Position numbers and translations under genes: made by a program
Shown: positions 26,044 through 50,653 of the stretch, piece by piece
Numbering within the stretch: position 1 is the first letter of the stretch
Layout of the letters: each line of letters begins with the position of its first letter
Source of the DNA: Litoditis marina
Taxonomy: Eukaryota > Nematoda > Chromadorea > Rhabditida > Rhabditidae
Assembly: GCA_964036275.1 (NCBI GenBank)
Contig: OZ038435.1
Location: forward strand, 14,981,634-15,045,633
Length of the DNA: 64,000 nt
Reading direction: 5' to 3'
Notes under the pieces: generated by a model
Seen by the model: only the letters and a program-made list of their open reading frames with translations
The model's database searches: none
What the model was told of the DNA's origin: nothing

Positions 26044-27117
26044 ATGGAGGGACAACAACAACAGGACACGAACATGCAGAATTTGCTGTTGGAATTGTTG
26101 AAAGGTCAACAAGAGCAATTCAAGCGACAAGAGGAGAGGATGAGGATTCATCAAGAGCAGTTAGACATGCAAAGAGACCAGTTGAAATTACTTCAAAGTG
26201 GTGTTGCTAATGTTCATGATGATCGTAGTGGTACGAGTGTTGGTTCTCCGATAACGACTGCAGCCCGATTGATGAGTGATTTGAATGCAAGGCTGACAAC
26301 CTGTGTATTTGATCCTGAGAGTGATCTCACATTCTCACGTTGGTATGATCGATACGGTGAAGTGTTCACTGTTGACGGTGCACTGTTGGATGATAAATCT
26401 AAAGTGAGACTGTTGGTTGGCAAACTGTCGAATGAAGTTTTCGATCGTTACAAGAGTCATATTCTGCCAAAGACCACGGCTGAGCTGGAGTTTGCTGAAA
26501 CTCTGGAAATTTTGAAAGAGATGTTTGATGTGAAAACATCAGTATTCACGGAGAGATACAATTGTCTGAAGCTCGATTGAATCGGAAGATTATATGGAGT
26601 ACACTGGTCGAGTGAATGAACAGTGTAAGAGAGCAAAACTCCAGGAGCTTGACAAAGATGGTTTGAAGGCATTGTTCTGAATATCTGGTTTGAAGTCAAA
26701 CAGAGATAATGACCTGAAAACAAGACTGCACATGTTTTTGGACAGGCGGTATGCAAACAAGCAAGCGGTAACGTTGAGAGACCTGTATAAGGAGTGTTGA
26801 ACATCAAGCGAGAGGCGAAGATGGTTCAAAGTGATTCTCATCGAGTGTATGCGGTAGAGTCACAGCTTTAGGGTCAAGATCAAGTTGAGCACATTGGTAG
26901 ATTGTGCTGGAACTGTGAAAAGGATGGTCACTTATTGAGACACTGTAAGGTCAAAAAGTGGACGTGTGGCAAGTGCAAGAGGAGCGCTCACAAGCAAGAA
27001 TTTTGTGAGCAAATAGCCAAGTACACAGCTAACTCATCTGGAAGAGCTCGTGTGAACAACTCGGTTGTTGTCGAGTCTTCAGAGAAAAAGCTGAAAGTAA
27101 ACGCTGTGAAACGTTAG
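26044..27117 (+). pseudogene. gag-like gene with two zinc knuckles, broken
   Basis: Opens at ATG 26044 with a Gln-rich coiled-coil leader, followed by a capsid-like region. The frame stops at 26580. Homologous coding continues in a shifted frame with at least two further TGA codons. From 26902 two CX2CX4HX4C knuckles are seen in tandem. In a living element this protein packages the RNA. Here the frameshift and stops mark it as dead. Confidence 0.8.
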
Positions 27118-27480
27118 CTACCAGTAGATATCGAAGGAGTGAAAATCCATTTTCAACTCGATACTGGTTCGGACGTGACATTGTTGAATGTACACGATTG
27201 GAAGAAGCTTGGTGAACCTAATCTTGAGAAGTCCAAAGTTCGAGTTGCGGATGCCAATGGGAAGCCTATAAGAGTGCTTGGCAAACTGAGCTGTGATTTC
27301 AAGATGAAAGATAAATACGGTACTGGTTGTGCCCATGTTTCTCATGCAAGTAGTCTGGTTGGCCTTGATTGGTTGACGCAGAACGAGAACATAAAGTATT
27401 ACCTGAAGATGATGACTGATCAAAGTGTGAAAGATCGATCAAGGCAATGTACCAACAGCTCGTTGAAACCTCAAGTGAGT
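27118..27480 (+). pseudogene. Retroviral-type aspartic protease remnant
   Basis: The frame at 27139 carries the catalytic DTGSD motif about 8 residues in and the GLDWL motif typical of Ty3/gypsy-like proteases near its end. It lies directly after the gag knuckles. It has no continuing pol frame because the reverse transcriptase is missing. Confidence 0.75.
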
Positions 27481-28023
27481 GAAGGTGATGAGTGTTGTGA
27501 CAAAAGTTGAGGCCAAGGAAGAGCTCAACAAGCACGGAAGTTCATCGATCAGTGTCAGCGAAATGTCATCTTCGCAAAGGAAATGGAATGATAGAGTCTA
27601 TGTGGACATTGTGGGTCCCGTGAAAGGTCTATCATACTTAGTTCTCGAGGACTCTGAGACTAAGTGGACTGATGTGGCAGAGATGAAAGACTGTACATCG
27701 AGAACAACAGCTTCCACTTTGTCAGAAGTGTTCAAGTTGCTTGGAAAAACGCCGAAGACCATTCTTACTAGTCTTAGTACGCAGTTCGTGGCGGAGCGAT
27801 TCCGTAGAGAACGTGTTCAGAATGGTATACGGCAGGAACAGTCGTTGCTCAACTCGGAATCTTCTAGATTTGCCCAAGTGTTGTGGCAAAAGTTGAAGGA
27901 GGAGAAGAGGGTGCCTAGTGATGATGAACTGGCAGAAATGCGTGAGAACTATGAAGATCCACATAGTAGTGTTGAAGTTGACAATGGTTTTGTCAACACG
28001 AACATAGCTATGTCCCGCTGCTG
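27481..28023 (+). pseudogene. Integrase-core remnant fused after a deletion
   Basis: The open frame beginning near 27479 contains a VDIVGP stretch and a following SLSTQF segment. These resemble the first two acidic sites of a DDE integrase core, though the second acidic residue is not preserved. The part upstream of it should hold RT and RNase H but they are absent. The C-terminal half is a short charged tail. Confidence 0.6.
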
Positions 28024-28185
28024 AAGCTGTCTACAGCTATGTTTTGTTGCTGATGCTGTCTACAGTGAACAACCTCTCATGTCTCGTTGCTGAAGCTGTC
28101 TACAGCGAACAATCTCATATGTAAAGCTGAAGCTGTCTACAGCGAACACTCTCTTATGTTAACCCGAAGCTGTCTACAGCCGATC
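28010..28185 (+). repeat. Short tandem repeat before the 3' LTR
   Basis: Five copies of a degenerate 40-50-bp unit with core GAAGCTGTCTACAGC lie between the integrase remnant and the purine-rich tract. Such arrays are common in untranslated parts of LTR elements. Confidence 0.8.
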
Positions 28186-28241
28186 ATTTTGTATCCAAGT
28201 GTTTCACATCTCCCCAAATGTTAGTTCTTAAGAAAGGGAGG

Positions 28242-28478
28242 TGTTGTGTGGTTACACACAAGTCTATTTCATTCCTGTTGTAACATGTTAACTGTTTAGC
28301 ATATTTCCGCACAGGTGTAAAGTAACGTGTCGCGCTTCTCGTCTATCTAGAGAATTGTATCTGCTGCCTACGAATAAACCGGTCTACCTCTCTCGTCTCC
28401 TTGCTTGTACAGGTATAACCTTGGTGTTGATATCTTTGTGTGTTATTAGTGTTGATCCTTTGTGGTAAGGATACAACG
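28242..28478 (+). repeat. 3' LTR
   Basis: Same length as the 5' LTR. It follows a purine tract (AAGAAAGGGAGG). Its last base reads G where the 5' copy has A. Confidence 0.9.
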
Positions 28479-28483
28479 AATAC

Positions 28484-29513
28484 TATTAACTGAGTTTTGA
28501 AAAACACGAATATGAAATTATAATTCGAAAAATATGAATAAAGATAAAATTGAATAAAAAAGAATCGCGTTTTGCGGTTTTGAGCGCCCCTTGTTCTCTA
28601 CCCGGCGCTGACCGCCCCGCGACGCGCAACGCGTCTCATCAAAAGTAGGATAGAGCAGCTCTTCTGTATTCGGGTTGCTCTGGGGTCTCTTTTAATCCGA
28701 GCCAAAATTTGCAAATTCCCTAAATACGAGTTTGCTAAAAAAAACACTTTAATGATGATATTTACAGCTTCATGTCAAAAAATCAACTTCAACCTCGCAA
28801 CTTACTGATTATGCCAATTCCGTGAAAAGTCGGTAGGTGAATTATCTGGTTCTATTGGAATGGTCATCAGAATAGTTCCAGAAGACGTTTTTGATGTGTT
28901 TCGTTTTGCGCGTTCGTCACGCTTCAAGCGTTATGACAAAAATTCGTCCGGTTGTGCGTGGCCTCCGACCGACCTATGCTTGTAATGGGACTAAAATGCA
29001 AAGTTTGGCACCGCAAGCAGCTGTTATTTTTGCAGAAGCGTTTTTCCCGTGTTTCAATCAGTAATTGCAGGCTATTTAAAAAATAACAAACTCATCGCTA
29101 TAGCTTTGATGTTTTCACCATTAGAATAGAAATAAACGATTTCTCGACAACTATAAATTGTTGAAAAAAATGTTGCATCCATACTAGCTAAAAAATGTTG
29201 CATCCCATTTTTGAATTCACTACACAAAACAATGATATTGCACGCAGTTTACATTGGAGTCATGCATTTTCGCATGAATTCATGAATCTTGCACTGTATT
29301 TAGCCTAATCTATAACTTTGTTACTTTGGTACACTTCCATTGCGGATGAAACGCGTTCTGTGTGTTCTTGGTCTGCCACATAAGTGGCGAGGCCAGCGCT
29401 GCCCAGTTACATACACGTTTGCTGAAAGTTCCTAGTCTCAAACTGAACTGAGTGTTTTCCTGAGGTTTTTCACCTAATTGAATGTGTATCATACTAATCG
29501 AGTTTCTCTTCAG
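28484..29513. other. Intergenic, with a GC-rich patch
   Basis: 28560-28700 is a GC-rich patch (CGCGACGCGCAACGCG) like other dispersed GC islands here. The rest is AT-rich. No gene was recognised. Confidence 0.45.
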
Positions 29514-43723
<14,210 letters not shown>

Positions 43724-43773
43724 CGAACACTTCGATTTTGTGCTTTTCTTTCCACTTTGAATTGTTTTTCGAA

Positions 43774-44842
43774 ATAAATAGTTTCAAAACGTATAACTAT
43801 TGAAATCGAACGAAAGTAATGTGTTTCAAGACTTGGAGACTGTGGAGACTTCTCACCTGCTGACAAATATTTATGTAAACTATGTATGAACCCTTTTTCT
43901 GTGTTCTACCTCTATAAATACGTTTTCCAACCCCATTTCAGTCAGAAAACGAACAATAATGGATGCAGAACTCCCGCAATTCATTGCCCCTTTTGGCCTG
44001 GTCATACACCCAAGCTCTCTGATAAACCGTTGCAACTTAAAATACCGGGGTCAGCCAGATCTGTACTGTTTGAAACTCATGCAGGTTAATTCGACACCAG
44101 TATTTAAGCCTGCATCTTCTCCGGTGTTTTGAGCTGCCAGCGTTTTCACAGGCTCATGCTAAGTTTTCGGCAACGCCATATAATATATCTGACAGGGTTT
44201 TCTGATGACCTAGCTGGCTGAGCATCCCTTTTTTTGGTAACCACGGTGAATAACCGTTTGATAACCTGGAATGAAAAACCGGTTGCTTTCTTCTGACATA
44301 AAATGTGGATTGATTTTACCGTTTTATCTGGAGTACGTTGGCTGGAATAAAGTTTCACGTTACCTACCGGTCACCTGTGAGGTAATTAGTACAAATGCTT
44401 ACCTAAAACCGGCTAGGTGACCAAAAACCGATTATTTCTCGAGACTCCGGACCATTATTCGAGATTTCAAGTTTTTTAAGATTTATTTTGATCTCATCAC
44501 ATTGCTGCAAAGTGGTGCTCCTTGACTGCTCTCTATATTTTAATGTCTATTAAATCAAACAGATGTAGATCAAACATTATGGAGAGTCTTTAAATCAAAT
44601 CAGAGTCAAGAGTATGGCACTTCGTATATAATTTCACTTCAGATATTCGGAGACACAGCTATGCTAGATGGGGAGCAAGAGCTATAATGCACCGAAAGGG
44701 TACACACCATTTTTCTCTCTCTCTCTCGCGCGCTCTCTCTCTCTCTCTCTCTCTTTTTCTTCACCTCTATTTCACTTTTGATTCGTTTCCCCCTCGCTTT
44801 CTTTCTTCATAAATCTCTACATTTGTCTTTGTATAGTTCACA
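43774..44842. other. Intergenic, repeat fragments
   Basis: 44020-44155 matches 56400-56595 in inverse orientation (shared ACCGG-containing core and GCTGCCAGCGTTTTCAC). A CT microsatellite interrupted by CGCGCG lies at 44714-44754. No gene was recognised. Confidence 0.6.
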
Positions 44843-45054
44843 CCATTCCTACTGAGACTCCTACAGTAACCTACGAACTTTCCGAAGGCTGTTGTAAAGC
44901 TGAAAATGTAGTTCATGAAAAATGCTCTCGTATATTTACTCTACCTGAGAAGGAGAATCAGTTATGGAAATCTTCAACTTCTCCGATCAAAAGTAAGCGA
45001 GCGAAACGGCTTGGACGTTTCGAAATCTTACTGTAGAAGTCTCAGTAGGAATGG
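44843..45054. mobile_element. 212-bp MITE-like element with 27-bp TIRs
   Basis: 44843-44869 and 45028-45054 are inverted copies with one mismatch, containing CTACTGAGACTCCTACAGTA. It has no coding capacity. A diverged relative is at 48333-48549 and a half site at about 50370-50392. Confidence 0.8.
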
Positions 45055-45056
45055 AA

Positions 45057-46468
45057 AAGACTATATAGGACCCGGCAAACTAAAAGATTTCGGAAAAGGC
45101 CATTTATTCTCCGCTTTTGGTATTTTTGTCGAGTTTCCAGGGTGAAGTCAGCAAACTTTTTGATTTGAGCTAAAATTGACGTAACTTTCGAATGAATTGG
45201 TTGGTTGTTATTTCTTGTACAGTCGCTAGAGCAATGATTCATTCCAAAATCCTTGAATTCACTAGGGGAAAATTCCCGGGCTAGACTTGAAATCAGGAAA
45301 ATTTCCATTGCAAGAAGATCGACTGTCCGAGAAATTGCCACGGCAAAAAGTTCGAGTTTGGCGCGACCGGACTGAACTGTCCGGTATATGAGAATGATAA
45401 TAATCTTATATTGAGTCTATATATTTTCACCGTTTACATAATTGTTTCATCTATGCATCTCGCAGTTACTCAGGTCTACCTACTCTATTTCGATCTGAAG
45501 TCTACATTGTGAAAATTTTGATTTGAATAGTTGTTAATTTTAATCTTTCATTCAGTATTAAGTTTAGGTTTTCTTTTAAAAAGGTGCTATTTAAGTTTTA
45601 ATTCTTATTTCATGATTTGAATAGATCTTGTAAGCTGAACCGTGTGCCATGTATGCGTCATGAACCAATGAGTCAAATCAATCGATGGCGCATTGAACCT
45701 GTCTCGCGTCGGCGCTCTCTCGCATTCGCATACTCTCTCATTGTGGCATGTGCCCATTGGCTCCGCCCACTCGCCCATGGCATGGTATCAGACAGCCGAG
45801 CTTCCCCCATATCCGACCGTGAGATTCACGTGTTGGACCGGGTGAAAGCTAATGTTGCCAGGCCTTTCAATACAAGTGGACACAAATACAATTAGTTTCA
45901 TAGATAATAGGTGTTTTAATGGGAATACGCTACGGAATGAAGTATTTAGGTAAAAGAAACCATTCAAAGACGATAGACAAACAAAAAAATGAATATCAGC
46001 GTGGTTAGAAGACACACTTTTTGAGCAACAGTCTCCTTTAGAAAGGTAGCAATATAAAAAGGGTTTAAGTGAACTCTAGAGATGCAAAATTAGTTTTTGG
46101 AGTTTTTCTCGTTATTGTAGTTTCATTTTCTGCCAAGGCAATTTCATCGAGTGCGAAATTTTTGCCCTGCAACATTTTTCGATAAACACCTGTGTTCTCA
46201 GATGTTCGTCGGCTATCTTGCCGGGGCAACAGTTCTGAATTTGTGAGTTCAACCTCCGCACTTTTTGCTGTTTTTTGATACATTTGGGACGCAATCAACG
46301 TTTTCAGTTGAAAGTTCGAAAACCTTGAAATTTCTAAGGCTTTCGTTCAATTTTCACCTTTTCTCTGAGCGATATCACCCTCCGGTTCAATCTTCGACAA
46401 AAAAGACCAAAAGCGGAGAATAAATGGCCTTTTCCGAAATCTTTTAGTTTGCCAGGTCTTATATGTCT
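45057..46468. repeat. Diverged inverted repeat pair with 1-kb spacer
   Basis: 45057-45132 and 46393-46468 are inverted copies of a 75-bp stretch containing GATTTCGGAAAAGGCC. Weaker mirrored similarity continues inward (GAAATTGCC blocks at about 45335 and 46140). It may be an old foldback element. The spacer holds a GC-rich region at 45630-45830 with no gene recognised. Confidence 0.6.
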
Positions 46469-47277
46469 TTTGTGTTTTTTATTCATGGATTTGCCTTCCA
46501 TGAGGTCAGGGTTGAACTCAAAAGAACTCCCTCGCAAACCCAAAAATTGAAAAAACCGTAACACTGATCGGTGTTCGAGGTGAACTTGAAACTCGGAGAC
46601 AAAAGTTCAAAACAGGATTTGAAGATTTGAAAAAAAAAAAACATTCTCCCCAAACCGTATTTTCAGGGCTGGGTTTTCCGATACGAAAACGGAGACATTC
46701 TGGCCGAGAAAGCCGTCTGCCACTTCGAACATGTTTTCGGTTATTACAACTGATTACAAAGGTTCACTCTTCAATGAATTTTCATTATCAAAATAGCTTT
46801 TCAGTGTGATATGGTATGTACTCAAAACGCTACATGCAATATAAGAAATTGAGACGTCAGATGTTCTGGTATCTGTGGTGAACCAAGTAGATCAACCACA
46901 TAAGATAACCAATAACCGTGTTTCTGGTTATCTGACGTGTGTCGATCATAGGAGGTTTATAGGCGGGTATCCATTAAAAAGTACCAACAGGTATTATGAA
47001 CAATACTCTAAATTTCGCTTCACCACCTCCAACGCCATTTAATAGGAGGGCGACATATTGCAATGCGAAAAGACGCGTGGTTTACACATGCATTAAGGCA
47101 ACCAAAAAACTATTCAGTTGTTTTTGTAAGCAAATTTTAGTTTGCTTTGAATTTCGATTAGGTAGACTGATTTGATTGCATTCGAAAGCAACTAATGGTT
47201 TTCTACAACCGGTTCAATGTGTAATTGGTCGAGAAAACGCGAGTTCAATCAGGAACAAAAACTGAATTTTACCACGA
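46469..47277. other. Intergenic AT-rich DNA
   Basis: No repeat, RNA gene or coding signal was recognised. Confidence 0.45.
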
Positions 47278-48123
47278 ATGTTCGTTCAAAACGACGGCGA
47301 TCGCGAATCCTATGAGAATTATCTTAGTCGTCGCCGAATCCGGGCAACATTCGTAGCCACAACACCTTGGACACGTTGGAATAGCAGTTTCATTCGTTTT
47401 AGAGAGAAGAATAAAGTTCATCCCTTTCTCTACATGGAACTTCTCTTCGACCAGGGCCCTAACGGTAAGTACTATTACTATTTTTATGATTATGTGGTTT
47501 CAAAAAAAAAGGTATTCCGCAGTATGCTGCCGTGGTGTAGTTTTATACCGTTTTTCGAGCCGTTGATGACGTGTATCGAGTTCGACTCAAAACTAAGCTA
47601 TACTAGAAGTAAATTGAATAGTCAATGAGCAATCGTGCACTTTGTCATTGCACGTTTCTGAGTTCTGCTGTGTTTAACATGTTTCATGTGACTGTGCAAT
47701 TGACTGACAGTATATGATGATACTCTATTCTCCAGTGACAATGTGTGTTTGTATCCACCACACTCCACACCAGAGAGCAACGAGATCAAATTACAAACAG
47801 AACTGGATTGGGCTTGCTGCGGGATGAGTAGATCGCATAATCGAGTGAAAGTTCTGCGTAAGCAGAAACGAAACGAATTTCTCGTAATAACAAACATTTG
47901 CAACTATAACGGGAAATATGTGAGTTGCTCGAGAGTTTCACAGTCTTACTTGATTGACTACCTAGTATTTCACTGAATTCTGATGCTTACAGTTTTCTCA
48001 GCGAGTAGGATCAAAGTGTAATACGCTGGACAACAGTTACTCAACGAGACAATTGTGTCGTATCTAATATTAATAGTTAGTAGTCAACTTTTTGCAGGCA
48101 GTTTTCAACATCGTCAAGTTATA
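47278..48123 (+). CDS. Candidate small gene, unrecognised
   Basis: Open stretch from ATG 47278 to a GTAAGT donor at 47465 (Arg-rich peptide with WNSSFIRF); exon 47736-47921 with CCAG acceptor and GTGAGT donor; and a last exon starting near 48100 with a TAA about 8 codons in. The last two join in phase. The first does not join the second in phase with the donor chosen, so it may be another gene, use another donor, or be broken. A dispersed repeat (47601-47714) lies just before the middle exon. No family was recognised. Confidence 0.4.
47601..47714 (+). repeat. Dispersed repeat family R2, copy a
   Basis: Starts TACTAGAAGT and carries GTTTCTGAGTTCTGCTGTG and GACTGTGCAATTGACT. Other copies: 49871-49951 (-), 52804-52934, 53804-53902 and 60234-60360. 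Confidence 0.75.
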
Positions 48124-48332
48124 AGGAAATCAACTCCGAAAAGAGCTTATCTTCAATTCAACCGTGATTTGTTTATTTGTTTATTTGTTAATTTGTGTAA
48201 TTGTTTGTTTTGTTTTTGTTGTTCCCTCTGACCCATGCCTACGAAGAAGAAGCATGGGAAGCGGAGGGAAATTGTTCATCTGTGTTGTGTTCTTGGTTGG
48301 GCTGGCACTATAGCCCAGGTTGTTATAGTCCG

Positions 48333-48549
48333 TTTCAATACTACTCAGACTCCTACAGTAAGATTACGAAATTTCAAGTCAGTGTCAGTGACGTGAGTAT
48401 TATCAAAATTGTTTACAATTTTTTTCATTCGAATCTAATTACCTACAGCAATCAGTTTTTGAACTCTCTTTTTATAAAGTTGAAATTTTCATCAGAAAAC
48501 AACGATCGGAAAATTCAAAAGTGTACTGTAAGAGTCTCAGTAGGAATGG
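48333..48549. mobile_element. MITE-like element, relative of 44843-45054
   Basis: Ends carry CAGACTCCTACAGTA and, inverted, TACTGTAAGAGTCTCAGTAGG. Similar length to the other copy. More diverged. Confidence 0.6.
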
Positions 48550-49093
48550 TGTCGACTAAATGTTTGTTACGCGGGTCGCGCAGGCAGATATGGTTTTTGG
48601 TGATTGATAGGACACCCTAGTAGCTGAAAAAGGCACTGAAGATACTACAACTATAACTAAATATAGCATACAAAAGACACTATAACTGACGGCACACGAA
48701 TATAAGTCCTTCTATACTGTTCGAATGACTATTAGAGGCTATATTCGGTTTTATGCAAAAAGGTTCTGCAGATTCAAACAAACTGCCGTTCTGAAAACGA
48801 AAGCTCGAAACCCGACTTTTCAATCACAAAAGTTTGTATTCGCATCGATTCGCGCAGATAGTGTTTCAATAAAGCCAAGTTGGCTGAAAAAAATACAACA
48901 GATTCCCGGAACTTCAGTAAACTATGATTCCGTAAGCGAGCTCGAAACAAAACGTTTTTTTTTCTCTATAAACATTTGTATTCGCCTTGATTTGCGTCGT
49001 GGAAGATATTGTTTGTTTGGTTATCTTATGTTTGTTACTTTATGTTTGGTTATCTGTTCGCTTCCTTTGCGGCATGTAATTGGCTTCCAATAC
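48550..49093. other. Intergenic, no recognised feature
   Basis: An open frame at 48725-49135 lacks splice signals and family similarity, and is not called. Confidence 0.4.
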
Positions 49094-49214
49094 GCGCACT
49101 ACATGAGAGTTAGTGTTCAAACTTGGTATTTTTGAACTCCTCTTATTTGTAGGAACTCAAAAATGTTCATCTCATTCGCATACGTTGGAACAGTTCCGGA
49201 ATAATTGAATGAGC
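49094..49214 (-). repeat. Single diverged monomer of the 167-bp satellite
   Basis: About 121 bp align with the inverted satellite monomer (GTAGGAACTCAAAAATGTTC, AACAGTTCC, AATTGAATG) with scattered differences, 35 kb away from the array. It has no tandem neighbours. Confidence 0.85.
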
Positions 49215-50653
49215 TTCGACAGTTGGGGCTAGAAATATAGCAAGTTGCTCGAAACTTGGCCTGACACGCACGAAAAATAACGCGATCATGGAAAATTACG
49301 CTCATTCCGTTTGGAGCCCCCGTTCATTGAACGCACTTATGTATTATTCAATGTATGTATATTATATATTATCTATATTTATTATATTCCGTGACATCAG
49401 TTCTGTATAGCAAAACTGACGATCATTATTGTTCTTGATGTGACTGTTTGAACCTCGAACTTCACTAAAAAATGGTAATTTTCAGTTATTTCTCAGAAAA
49501 TTGAGTTTTTAGTACCTAGTCTCTATCATTTTGTACTGAATGGCCTAAATAATGGGTCTTTTGGTGATTATTATAATACTCGAAGTAATGATAATTGCAG
49601 GTCCAGGCATTTATGCCCTATAAAAAAGATTTCATTCCGCACTTACTTGCTCTCAGTGGTGGCTTGAGAGTTTTTCACACTAACTCTCTAGCCCATCAAA
49701 CTGAAAATTCAACCCGCAATAAAATGAAACAATTTTATTTTATTTTTCTTAAGTTCCAAAACTTAGTTCAAATAGTGAGTTTACCTGAAAATACTAGAGA
49801 AAAATGCACAAACAGTCTTACATGTTTTTATAAGATCTCACCAATTTATTAGTTCACCAAATGCTATGATGTTAGTCAGTTGCACAGCCACGTGAAGCAT
49901 GTTGAACACAGCAGAACTCAGAAACGTGCAATTACGAACTGAACGATTCCTCATGAACATTCAAAACGAACATTCGATGTGTTTCTAGTATAGAGCGTGT
50001 TTCTAGTATTCAAGTTTTCAAATAGATTTCGAAATCTATTTTTTTGTCTTGACAAAATTCTGAAACTGAACTCGAAACTCGAAAATTTCATTTTTTTCTG
50101 GAACACAAGAAAATTCAAACTGTTTATCGTCCACATTAACATTAACCCCCCTGATGCAGTCTTTGAAAGCTTTTATTACTTTCGTCCTTTTAAGAGAATA
50201 TTCTAAATTCGTTGTTTCCTTCTTTTTGTCATGGCAACTTAGTCTAATGACACCTTGGCCTTAGACTACAATTTCTAGATTAAATCACGCTTTCACAGAT
50301 TAAGTTTAGTCTTTTATAGCAATGACAGTTTAATTTTTGTGTAAGTGTCAGGATATAATCGACATCATTTCTACCGAGACTCCTACAGTACATAAACAAT
50401 TAATGTATCCCATTTGTGATTCGTTCATCTGAATTGTCATATGGTTTACTTTTTCATTCACTTGTGTTGACCGAATCATGTTTGTCGATTTCCGACAATT
50501 TTTCCGCTCTCGAATGTTTTTGTGTCGCACTGTCATGTTGTTATTTCTCCTCACACACGCAAATCCCATCTTGTTCCCCAATTATTCTGTGTTCCTCACG
50601 CTTTTCTTCACGTGAATACGCGTTGTACACCGGTTAGTTTGCTTGCATTTCAG
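49215..50653. promoter_or_regulatory. Upstream region of srd-like gene 1 (duplicated)
   Basis: 49420-49590 and 50190-50285 resemble 56195-56345 and 57225-57300 upstream of the paralog (for example TTCGTCATGGCAACTT- and CTAATGACACCTT-like stretches). The shared blocks mark the extent of the tandem duplication and may include promoter sequence (inference). A short coding-like stretch follows an ATTGCAG acceptor at 49590. An R2 copy lies at 49871-49951. Confidence 0.5.
50646..50653 (+). promoter_or_regulatory. Likely spliced-leader acceptor of srd-like gene 1
   Basis: CATTTCAG ends immediately before the start ATG with no upstream coding exon found. The paralog has the same layout (GCACTTCAG before 57820). 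Confidence 0.55.

Larger units (their letters stand above)
25441..28483 (+). mobile_element. Ty3/gypsy-like LTR retrotransposon, internally deleted
   Basis: Two direct 237-bp LTRs flank a 2.56-kb interior, and the whole is bracketed by a 5-bp target duplication AATAC (25441-25445 and 28479-28483). Inside, in order, are a gag-like frame, two zinc knuckles, an aspartic-protease stretch with DTGS, and an integrase-core-like piece. Reverse transcriptase and RNase H are absent, and gag carries frameshifts and stops, so the copy cannot move by itself. The LTRs differ at about ten sites, so the insertion is not very recent. Confidence 0.9.

Noticed and set aside
48201..48620. 139-aa frame with a hydrophobic start resembling a signal peptide
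   Set aside because: It crosses a MITE-like element at 48333. Another frame over the same bases also looks coding-like, so the signal is not specific.
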